Source of the DNA: Alitta virens
Lineage: Eukaryota; Annelida; Polychaeta; Phyllodocida; Nereididae
Direction of reading: 5' to 3'
Length of the DNA stretch: 64,000 bases
Assembly: GCA_932294295.1 (NCBI GenBank)
Contig: OW028575.1
Span: forward strand, 38,008,253-38,072,252
Below are positions 36,934-46,600 of the stretch, in pieces. The notes under the pieces are model-generated. The model was not told the DNA's origin and made no database searches. It saw only the letters and a program-made list of their open reading frames with translations. A program made the position numbers and the translations under genes. Every line of letters starts with the position of its first letter. Positions within the stretch are counted from its first letter, which is position 1.

Positions 36934-37290
36934 ATAAGATAAGATAAGATAATAAGATAAGAAGATAAGATAAGATACGATACGATAAGATAAGATACAC
37001 AAGCAGAAAAGATAAGATACACAAGCAGAAAAGATAAGATAAGATAATAAGAAGATAAGATAAGACAAGATAAGATAAGATACACAAGCAGAAAAGATAA
37101 GATAAGATAAGATAACATAATAAGAAGATAAGATAAAACAAGATAAGATAAGATAAGATACACAAGCAGAAAAGATAAGATAAGATAAGATAATAAGAAG
37201 ATAAGATAAAACAAGATAAGATAAGATAAGATACACAAGCAGAAAAGATAAGATACACAAGAAGATAAGATACACAAGCAGAAAACTGGT
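36934..37290. repeat. GATAA array with higher-order unit
   Basis: (gataa)n is interrupted at regular intervals by acacaagcagaaaa and aataagaag blocks, giving a composite unit of about 65-75 bp repeated at least four times. The long Leu/Ser/Tyr/Ile/Val-rich reverse open frames (up to 210 codons) are entirely due to the repeat. Confidence 0.95.
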
Positions 37291-37568
37291 TTAACGACAA
37301 TAAATATACACAATATATGCAGGAATACAAAAATATCCTGTTGTATATTATTATTATGCAAGTCATTGGAAAATCTTTCTGAGCTGTAGCATGTGAGCCA
37401 AAATCTATCAGACAAGAATAGAAAAATTATTAGGATTGCGTCATTACAGATCATCAACATTTAATCCACAAAGGCAAGTGCACTGCTGTCTCTTATGGGG
37501 GTCGCCTTGACGTCATTTACACCATGTTGACAGAGAACGAGTTTTACAGCAACTATTTTATTATTTTA

Positions 37569-37752
37569 CAGCCAAATTCAGAGAGTTGGAAACAAACCTC
37601 ATGGACTTCAAAGATAAACTTCAGATGACGTCATGTGAGTCCAGTTGCCAGCTGGTAGCTTTATCCAATGAGAATTATGGATTCACATGACGTCCTCTGG
37701 AGTTAGGCTTCCAAGTCCATGAGATTAGTTTCCAACTCAATGAATTTAGCTG
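37569..37752. mobile_element. MITE family A, copy 3
   Basis: It begins CAGCCAAATTCAGAGAG and ends caatgaatttagctg, with TA on both sides. It has an internal gatgacgtcatgtgagtcca and the inverse atgacgtcctctgga. Confidence 0.8.
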
Positions 37753-37799
37753 TAAATTCATGTGTGCTGTACCATTCCTTCGTTACTGATATCATTGCA

Positions 37800-38415
37800 C
37801 TGCAGCATTGAAGTGTCTATACAAAGCAGGTGGAATCACGGGAGCCTCCAGGTAGCTCAGAGTGTCTAGATGGCAGCATTGGAATGTGGCAATATTAGCA
37901 TTTCCAGAATTAGTTCGCCATGTAGCTATATTTAAATGTCATTCTGTTGCGCCGTCTATCTTTCTGTCTGTGACGATATCTACAGTTTCCAGATACATGT
38001 AGCATCATTGGAGTTTCTATGAGTGACAGCATAGGAGTGTCTAGGTGGAAGTAACATCAGAGTGTCTAGGTGGCTGCACTGGAGTGTCTACTGTCTAGAT
38101 GTAGTGTCTATAAGTGACAACAGAAGAGTGTCTGGATGGCTATACTGGAATGCCTAGGTGTATAATAAAGTTTTTTCAGAAAGAATTTCACAAAAAGCCA
38201 AAAACACCGCACAGGCTAATGTACAAAAAACGACACATGTTGCCGCAAAGTAACGATTAACATTTGAACAATAAACTGGCTTACAAATAATTAATATCGA
38301 ACTTCATTTACAATAGATTAAATGCATGAGTGTCTGTGTGCCAGCATTGGAATGTCTGGGTGACATCATTGCAGTAACTAGTGTCTAGGTGACAACAGCG
38401 GAGTGGTATGGGTGT
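37800..38415. repeat. Decayed minisatellite (gagtgtctaggtgg unit)
   Basis: Irregular repeats of gagtgtctaggtgg, gcagcattgg and close variants at 37810-38165 and 38325-38415 are separated by unrelated AT-rich sequence. The degree of decay suggests an old array. Confidence 0.6.
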
Positions 38416-38429
38416 GATATGCCTTACTA

Positions 38430-39120
38430 CACCCTGCTAAGCCTAGACCTTATTCGTTAGCAATGATGGAAAGAAGGGGGCGGTTTACTTTGGACGCTCC
38501 AGCACACTGCAGCGAATTATGGGAGCAGACAAAGCGCAGGATGAGCGAATCTCTGGGTCTGGTCTTGGCTGCTTTAGGCAATAAAAGTGGGATGGGGTTT
38601 CATTAAGCGACCCTTCCCCAAGGAGGGCGACCTGATGAAGAAACAGTCTGCCACTTTCTCATTGTCGGCCACCACAGAGGCCCATCGCCCTGCCCACCAC
38701 TGCCCCCCCCCCCCCCTACTCAGCAGTCCCCCTTGGCATCTCTCGCCCCTCACCGAAATGATGACGTCATTTGGGATGTCTGCAACCCTCACAGCGCCAT
38801 CTACAGCCTCCCAATGTGACCCACTTCAGTGTCTAAGGATTTCCACCAATGCTGTGTTTTGTACCTGTAAGTAAATTCCACTCACTGTGCCTGCCTTCAT
38901 TGTGGGTGGGATAGTACATTAGACTGAAAAATGGTGACCACATGTTTAGATGGCATACCCACACTCTGGAATGATGAAACTGGTCACATATGGGTGTATC
39001 GCATGTACTTGTCAAAAATCTAAGTCAATCAGTCTCATGAGTCATGACTCATTGTGAATGAGTGTCATTTAGTACTAGCTTCAGTTATGGTGACAATATA
39101 TAGTTTTTTTTATGTTCATG
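38430..39120. other. Non-coding, no gene seen
   Basis: More GC-rich than its flanks, with a poly(C) run at about 38704-38716. Open frames on both strands overlap and share no family I know. Confidence 0.4.
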
Positions 39121-39124
39121 GGTA

Positions 39125-39275
39125 TGGGTGGGTTGATTAGCGCTTTACGTCCGGCGTTCCTGCACCCGAAGGGCTAATTAGGACAGGCAGGGACCATGGC
39201 AATGGGACGATGGATGAAACAGCCATCCAACTTAGGCTAAATGGTTGTCGAAGCCAGGACCCAGTGGTTGGATCG
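39125..39275 (-). mobile_element. SINE (family 1), minus strand, decayed
   Basis: Segments gattagcgctttacgtccgg, gctaattaggacaggcaggg, accatggcaatgggacgatg and aggacccagtggttgga match the reversed 4401 element. The tRNA head is partly lost. Confidence 0.75.
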
Positions 39276-39811
39276 AGGTTCAAGTTGACTGTCTTTAATC
39301 ATGATGTCAAGGGGAAAAATCGGGTCACGTAAACATGTGGTTTGTTTGTAAGGCTATGGAGTTGTGAGTTGCTTGTTGTGTGTATCTTATGTCTATCATG
39401 GCCTGTCTGTCAGTCGTTTAGTTGAGACAGATTGGAATTTACAACATCATTCATACAAGAACACAGCCTGCTTGAGTTGACAAGTGCATAATACTTGCTC
39501 TGGTGTCCCAGGCGTCTATCAAGTTTGAATACGTCTTCATCGGGCCTTGTAAGTTCTAATTTGTCTTGTCACCAGTTAGCATCTGGTTGAGTGATGACCC
39601 CAGGGGTTGTCAACTGACTTGTCACATCAATGTGACAACCATTTCTTGTAGGCTACACTGCTCAAGACAGCTGATAGAGCCCCAATCAGTCAAGTTAAGC
39701 TCTCTAACATTGTCATGTGAACATAAATGATGTGATTCACCAGCGAGAGTGGTCAAACTTAATGATCATATAATAAAATCCATGGCAGTTTTGTATGATT
39801 CGGCCAATGTA

Positions 39812-39947
39812 TATCACAAGATCAACATGGCAGTTTTATGTGCTATGCTGCTCCATACTTTTTCAACCAAAGAAAAAAGCCTGCACAAGATAGTTGGTCT
39901 GACACTTGAATTAACAAGCTGGCCAGAGTAGCTGTAGTGTGCAGGGC
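39812..39947 (+). repeat. Inverted repeat arm, left
   Basis: The segment including ttggtctgacacttgaatta, acaagctggccagagtagct and gtagtgtgcagggcta occurs in inverse orientation at about 41053-41187. The arms are about 135 bp and imperfect, separated by about 1.1 kb. Confidence 0.75.
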
Positions 39948-39999
39948 TAAATTGTCATCTGGCCAGGAGAGGGGATCAGTGGTATATCATTCATTTTAC

Positions 40000-41050
40000 A
40001 CTTTATGAGTGTGTAATTTGCAAAATCTGTATGGATTCTAAGAGAGCTGTATAGTGAGTGATGGCCACCAGGAGCTACCTGCTGAGCTAAAAGTAAATGA
40101 CATACAGTTTGACATTTTGAAGTTAAATATGATAATGTGTTCAGTCAAACGTTATATTCAGGTGGCTGCTTGCTGGTGAAACGGGTCGCAGGCAGTAGAT
40201 TTAAGAGACAAGTGTAGTCGATGTTTCTGTGGTCTGCCTGATCATTCGTCATGTGGCTGACTTGCTCTGCTTGCTCCGGCTTGCTTGGTACCGCTCTAAT
40301 GCATCATTCCTTCATGTTGGGGGCGATCAGGTTGGACATTCATAATAGGGGACCCAGGCTGGAATTCCTCCTGGAGGGTGGACTCACAGTCACAAGTAGT
40401 AAATCTCTTTGGCCGTTTCATCCCTTGCATGATTGATGGGGAGACGGCCGATCAGCCAGGCTCAGTAGCTTTGAGGTTTCGTTTGATGAAAGACTGTGTT
40501 GTGTGATTACAAAGAATGAACTGACAGCGTGCCATGTAGTTGCCATTCGACAATCGAGCCCTGTCACCTCACCCCCCCCCCCCCCATCCCCCACACCCCC
40601 TTCCTCTGTCCCTTCCCTGGCATTTGCTTGTCCTTTATCCAACCTTTGTTTTCATCATACCAACACTGTAGGTCTGCTGTTTGAACACAGCTTGAACACT
40701 GTTAGAACACTGTTGGAACCCCTCCCACAATGTCTGGTCTCTAAGCCCACTAGGAATATCACATAGCAATCAGAATGCGCAAATATCCAAGGGCGGATTT
40801 GATTGCAGTATAGCTTCCACGGCATTCTGCCTTCATTAGGCACCCACATAGCAAATATACCTGTAACGTCAATGAAAGCCTGAAAACGCCCATGGAATGC
40901 AAATATGGCTGATCGCGAAATACAACAAAAGCAAATGTATGAGATAGAAAGGGAAACGAAATAGCTAGCATTTTTATCTGATTACTTCAATGGAGATGAA
41001 TGAAGGAATCAAGTTTTTGGCATCCCCTCCAGGGGCCTATAATGGAACGC
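40000..41050. other. Non-coding spacer of the inverted repeat
   Basis: No gene is supported. It holds a poly(C) run at about 40571-40585, which creates a Pro-rich open frame that I discard. Confidence 0.45.
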
Positions 41051-41052
41051 AG

Positions 41053-41187
41053 ACAATTCCATAGCCCTGCACACTACAGCTACTCTGGTCGACTTGTTAA
41101 TTCAAGTGTCAGACCCAATATCTTGAGCAGGCTTTTCCTTGGTAGGGCAGAATAGCACATGAAACTGTCTCGTTGATCATGTGATGA
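41053..41187 (-). repeat. Inverted repeat arm, right
   Basis: Inverse of 39812-39947 (tagccctgcacactacagct, actctggtcgacttgttaat, tcaagtgtcagacccaatat). The pair could be a foldback transposon remnant or a segmental inversion duplicate. Confidence 0.75.
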
Positions 41188-41529
41188 CACTGGTCTAGTC
41201 ATAAGAGACTGCAATGAATGTCCTAATATGACCAGTGTGTTTTGACTACTCTCACTGGTCAAAATCAATCACATGACTTTTATGCAAATCATTTCAGCTG
41301 TGTGCCTTGTTTGGCCACTTGACCATGGCTGGATTTTGCTTATGTTTTTGCTAGAACATGGCAGAATATCTCTGTCTAAAATTATCAATTAGAACGTATT
41401 GTAGAGAAGATTGTGAAATTGCTTCAGCAATTATTACTTGCTTCTGGTGACTTGTATTATTTATGATAGAACAGAAAAAAAAACTGTGATCATATGATGA
41501 AACAAAAGCAACATGCAGTATTGTGCAAT

Positions 41530-42110
41530 ATGCTTTGTCTTGTTTTATATAAATCCCAAAAGCTATGATAGAACAGAAAAAACAGTAGTCACCTCAAACA
41601 AATGCTGCATGCAGTTTTACGCAATATATTGTCTTGTGCAATGGGAATGTCCTAATGCTACAATGAAATCAAAAAAAGTGGTCATATATTAAAGCAATGC
41701 TGCATGCAATTTTATGCAATATATTGTCTTGTGCAATGGGAATGTCCTAATGCTGCAATGAAACCAAAAAAGTGGTCATATATTAAAGCAATGCTGCATG
41801 CAGTTTTACGCAATATATTGTCTTGTGCAATGGGAATGTCCTAATGCTACAATGAAACCAAAAAAAGTGGTCATATATTAAAGCAATGCTGCATGCAATT
41901 TTATGCAATATATTGTCTTGTGCAATGGGAATGTCCTAATGCTGCAATGAAACCAAAAAAGTGGTCATATATTAAAGCAATGCTGTATGCAATTTTATGC
42001 AATATATTGTCTTGTGCAATGGGAATGTCCTAATGCTGCAATGAAACCAAAAAAGTGGTCATATATTAAAGCAGTGCTGCATGCCGTTTTGTGCAATATA
42101 AATTTCTTGC
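41530..42110. repeat. Satellite-like tandem array, 94-97-bp unit
   Basis: Five to six units with attgtcttgtgcaatgggaa starting near 41627, 41724, 41817, 41912 and 42006. Each contains gtggtcatatattaaagcaa and gctgcatgcaattttatgca. The units are very similar, so amplification was recent. The array ends about 570 bp before the Polinton. Confidence 0.9.
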
Positions 42111-42584
42111 GCAAAAAAAAAAAAGGAAGCATTCCGTATTTGTATGATAAAGCAAAAGTAGCTGGCCTTGTAAGTCTTTCTTGCATATAATGTCTGTGAC
42201 ATGGTGTTTGCCATTCTTGGTGATGTGAGCCAGGCGGACTGATGAAGATTTATTAATGTAATGATGTTGACGGTCATGTTTCTGATGCACTTCTCTTTTG
42301 ACAGTGCCTGCCTCCCATCACAGCATCTTCTCAGCAGTCTTTGCCTAATTACGGTTTCAAATATACTGCCCAGTTGCCGAGCATTGTGATCTGGGCAGTC
42401 GTGATTTAGTGGTGAACGAGCGCAGATGGTGAGCACATGCGTTCCTCAAGCCAATTTATCAATGCCACAATGTACAATTTATGTACAGTGTAGGGGAATG
42501 GAAATGTACAGTAGAGGAGAAAGGTCCTTGCATACTCATTGAAAGAGCGAGGTTTTCGTGTTAAAGTTTTCCAATTTAAGTTCC

Positions 42585-42665
42585 TAGTTTACCTATATTT
42601 ATTGAAAGATCTTTCCATTGCACAGGATAAGGTCAATAGAAACTTGACGCTATTTGAATGTACAC
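42585..42665. repeat. MITE family B fragment abutting the Polinton
   Basis: The segment cctatatttattgaaagatc, ttgcacaggataaggtcaat, agaaacttgac aligns with the core of the element at 29140. The Polinton target site follows directly. Confidence 0.45.
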
Positions 42666-42672
42666 AACAATC

Positions 42673-42678
42673 ATCCAT
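42673..42678. repeat. Target-site duplication, left (ATCCAT)
   Basis: ATCCAT lies immediately outside the left TIR and is repeated exactly at 61630-61635. Six-bp duplications are the established signature of Polinton integrase. Confidence 0.95.
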
Positions 42679-42714
42679 ACTACTATGTGCTACTGCATAG
42701 GCCCCTTCTATTTA

Positions 42715-42800
42715 TGACTCAGGCCACGCCCCCTTTTGGCTTAGGCCACGCCCCTTTTGCATACTAATGAGCTAGGCCACGCCCCTTTTGCATACTAATG
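42715..42800. promoter_or_regulatory. AP-1 site and GC-box-like motifs in left TIR
   Basis: TGACTCA at 42715-42721 is an exact AP-1 consensus. Then ggccacgcccc occurs several times; its complement GGGGCGTGGCC resembles an Sp1/KLF GC box. Mirror copies are in the right TIR (AP-1 at 61587-61593). Whether they serve transcription or a replication origin is inference. Confidence 0.45.
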
Positions 42801-43335
42801 AGGTAGACCGACCCCCCCCCTATGAATACTAATGAGCTAGGCCACGCCCCTTTTGCATACTAATGAGGTAGACCGACCCCCCTATGAATACTAATGAGCT
42901 AGGCCACGCCCCTTTTGCATACTAATGAGGTAGACCGACCCCCCCCCCCCTATGAATACTAATGAGCTAGGCCACGCCCCTTTTGCATACTAATGAGGTA
43001 GACCGACCCCCCCTATGAATACTAATGAGCTAGGCCACGCCCCTTTTGCATACTAATGAGGTACGCCCACCCCCCTATGAATACTAATGAGGTACGCCCA
43101 CCCCCCTATGAATACTAATGAGGTACGCCCACCCCCCCTATGAATACTAATGAGACAGGCCCACCCCCCTCTATGCATACTAATGAGGCAGGCCCACCCC
43201 CCTCTATGCATACTAATGAGGCAGGCCCACCCCCTCTATGAATACTAATGAGGTACGCCCACCCCCCCTATGAATACTAATGAGACAGGCCCACACCCTC
43301 TATGCTCCTATGAATACTAATGAGACAGGCCTATC
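42750..43335. repeat. TIR minisatellite (catactaatgag ... ccaccccc)
   Basis: About 17 units of roughly 30 bp, each with (g/a)catactaatgag or (g/a)aatactaatgag followed by a C-rich block (gtacgcccacccccc or gtagaccgaccccc). The C runs vary from 4 to 11. The matching G-rich array lies at 61195-61560. Confidence 0.92.
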
Positions 43336-43581
43336 ACAAATTTAATCCAATGTGTAAATAAACAAATTAATTCTTTAATCCAGTCTGTGTAAAATAAACA
43401 AATTAAGTTTTTAATCCATTGTGTAAATAACATCATTAATTCTTTAATCCGTTGTGTAAAAATTCCATTAAGTCTTTAACCCATGTGTAAATAATCCATT
43501 AATCCTTTAAACTATAACTAACTACTTAGCCCCTAAGCCTTGATCACAGGGGTCAACATAATTTAGGATTATAAATTTCAA

Positions 43582-43632
43582 CCAATCAGTACCCAACAAG
43601 GGCTGAACAGCATAATCTCTCTGACTATAAAG
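43582..43632 (+). promoter_or_regulatory. CCAAT and TATA box for DNA polymerase gene
   Basis: accaatcagt (CCAAT at 43582-43586) is followed 40 nt later by TATAAAG at 43626-43632. Initiation about 30 nt downstream, near 43657, makes the ATG at 43678 the first in the transcript rather than the in-frame ATG at 43639. Confidence 0.65.
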
Positions 43633-43677
43633 CCTGGGATGAACTGGCCAAGTATCATAACTTCCACAGCTGAGAAT

Positions 43678-46600
43678 ATGAATAAGCGACAAGTATCACA
43701 AGAACCTTCACAAGACAAGAGAGCAAAACCTCAACCATACCATATTAACCAAGTTCACCATAGAATTGCAGGACGTTATGGATATGAAGAAAGATCATTC
43801 AGAGCCACCTTTGATCAAAGTTATCTTGGTCAAAGGTTGGTAGATGTTCATCAAGATCTAGAAGACATGTTCCAAGGAGTCATTGACAAGGCTGCCGAAC
43901 ATCATGGACCTCAAGACAGAGCACGAGTTATTATCCAGCACAATGATCTTAAGCAGGACATCATAATCCACATGAGACCTCAGCATCTTATCACAGGACA
44001 AACCATCATGAACAGAATTGAAAAAGTTCTACAGTCCGATGAAAGTCTCAGCATAGACAACTCATTCCAAGTCGATTTTGGTATTCTTCAAAACGACCGA
44101 GGAGGAGGGAGAGGATCACAGCATCTTGTAAAGAGCATAGCTCTACCAAATGACTCAACAAGAACGACTAGGGCCATCATCATCTGCACTGCTAAACTAC
44201 ACAACGATCCAAACTTCCAAGCACTTATAAGAACTGACAGAGCGGACAGACCCGGACCAAACTCTCAAATGGGGAGAGCTCTAGAACTGCTTGAAAATGT
44301 TCAACTACATTCAACGGAAGAAGTAAAGATACAAGACTTCTGCAAAATTGAAAATCATCTCAACATCCAAATTATTCTCATAGATCAGCACAAAACTGTA
44401 CTATATGGAGGAGTACCTAGAAGCTCCACAATATTCCTCTACCAGAATGAAGAGGGGGTTCATGCCGTCATCAACATAGAAGGGATGTTACATCCAAATG
44501 AAATCTGCAAGAAATGCTTTGTCAGTCATCAAAAAAGCCATAAACACGTCTGCAATAGCCACCACGCACCAGAGCAGATCTCTACAAGAGATACTAATGC
44601 AAAGTCCATCACAAATACAGATATTGAGGACAAGAACAACTCTATTTTACACAAGAAATCCATGGTCTACATCCCTGAATTACCTAATGACGTTACATGT
44701 TCTGCAAGAGCCATTGTCGTATGTATGGCAAAGCTTCATCAAGACCCCTCCTACCATAAACTAAGAGATCACAAGACAGCACATAGAACAGGTATTAACA
44801 GTCAACGAGGACGAGCTCTTTGCTTGTTAAAGGATGTCGGTTTACCGTCTGACAGGCAGATTGAGATCAGGGAATTTTACAAATTTGAAAAACATCTCAA
44901 GGTCCAGATAATTGTCTTCGACAAAGACACTGGTAACAATGTCACCTATGCAGGGGTTCTCCCTAGAGATGAGAAGATATTCCTTTACAAGGACGGTCAA
45001 CATTTTCATGCCATCACCTCAATAGTAGGACTATTCAAAAGTAAGATCATCTGCACTGAATGTCTCAAATTCCATAGGAAAGGAGCAACACATTTCTGTC
45101 AAAAGAAATGTTACGTATGTCTCAGAAAGAACTGTACCTGGGAAGAGAAAGTTATCTGTAAAGATTGTAACAAGACATGCCGCAGTTCAGAATGCTACAA
45201 TGATCACAAACAGGTATCTGTCTACAAAACAGGCCCCAAGAAAGGGGAAGAAAAGCCTTCCCCATGTCAGCAACACTTTCAATGTCCGAACTGTAAGAAA
45301 TTAATAGACACCCTCACCAGATCATCTCAAGATCATACTTGTCAAGAATGGCAATGTCAATGTTGTCAAGAATATGTTGTAGGACAACACCTTTGCTACA
45401 TGAGATCAGCACCACCCAAGAGTAATAAGGGGAAATTCATATTCTTTGACTTTGAAGCTACACAAGACACCATGTACCAATGCAAAGATGGATATACACC
45501 TCGAACAAGGAAAGAAGGATGTCAAACCTGCACCGATGAGTTCACTTGTTCAGCCTGCAGAAGATGTCAGAAATGCAATACCTGGTACTGCGGTCTTCAG
45601 CAGCACATACCAAACTTTGTTGTAGCAGAAAGTATATGCAACAACTGTAGTACAGAGATGACACACTGTAAATCATGCAGTATCAAATGCCTATCTCATG
45701 ACAAGACACAGACATGCCAACAATGCTACAAGAAAGAGGTAATCTTCAAGGGGGATAACACTGTCAAAACTTTTGGTAAATGGCTATTCAATGAGGGTCA
45801 CAAAGAGACCATCTGTATAGCCCACAATGGAAGAGGATATGATTACATATTTCTCCTGGGATATCTACTGGAAAACAGTATGCAGCCAACTTTAACCAAG
45901 AACGGAACAAAGATTATGTACATGCATGTCAAACAGCTCAACATGAAATTCATAGACTCCTTCAACTTCCTACCCATGGCACTGAAGAAACTCCCCAAGA
46001 CGCTAGGATTGTCATCATCTCTGAAGAAAGGAGACTTCCCCTATCTTTTCAACACAAGGGCCCACTTTCAACAACAGTATTTTGACAGACCTCCACCAAT
46101 TGAGTTTTACAGTAAGGAAATAGATCAAGATTGGCACAACTGTAGACAAGGTCCCTATGACATGCACAAAGATATGGAGGAGTACTGCAGAACTGATGTC
46201 CTGATTTTAAGAGATGCATGCCTGAAGTTTCGCCAGCTGATCAAAGAAGTTACTAGTATAGAGGTTGAGGATGGTACTCAAGATGTTGATGCTTTCTCCC
46301 AAGTCACCATTGCTTCCACCTGCATGCAGATATTTAGACAGAACTTCCTCACTGAATACTACCAGACTATTCTACAAGACAAAATAGCTACACCTATGAA
46401 GAAGACAGGAGGACAGTTTTATAGTAACAACCAACCAGTACCATCCGGAGAAATCCAGGAAAAAACCTTTCTCAAGTCAGATATTGCTCACATACCTCCA
46501 CAAGGCTATACAGCACGAGACAATCACAGTTACAAGTCAATTCAATGGCTCGAATACCTCAGTCATTACAACAAGATCTTCATTCAACATGCACGTAACA

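Larger units (their letters stand above)
42679..43515 (+). repeat. Polinton left terminal inverted repeat
   Basis: It starts ACTACTATGTGCTACTGC. The first 124 bp (42679-42802) are identical to the complement of 61506-61629. Inward come a minisatellite of about 30 bp (to about 43335) and then four or five subterminal units of the type ttaatccagtctgtgtaaa (43336-43515). The two TIRs differ in unit number (about 837 versus 710 bp). Confidence 0.92.

Noticed and set aside
36828..37460. Open frame of 210 codons, minus strand, rich in Leu/Ser/Tyr/Ile
   Set aside because: Entirely produced by the GATAA array; all three minus frames are open for the same reason.
38430..38880. Host exon or promoter in a GC-richer stretch
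   Set aside because: No splice-consistent open frame or TATA/Inr arrangement; the Pro-rich frames come from a poly(C) run.
41530..42110. CRISPR-like array
   Set aside because: Contiguous 94-97-bp tandem units without unique spacers, in a eukaryotic context.
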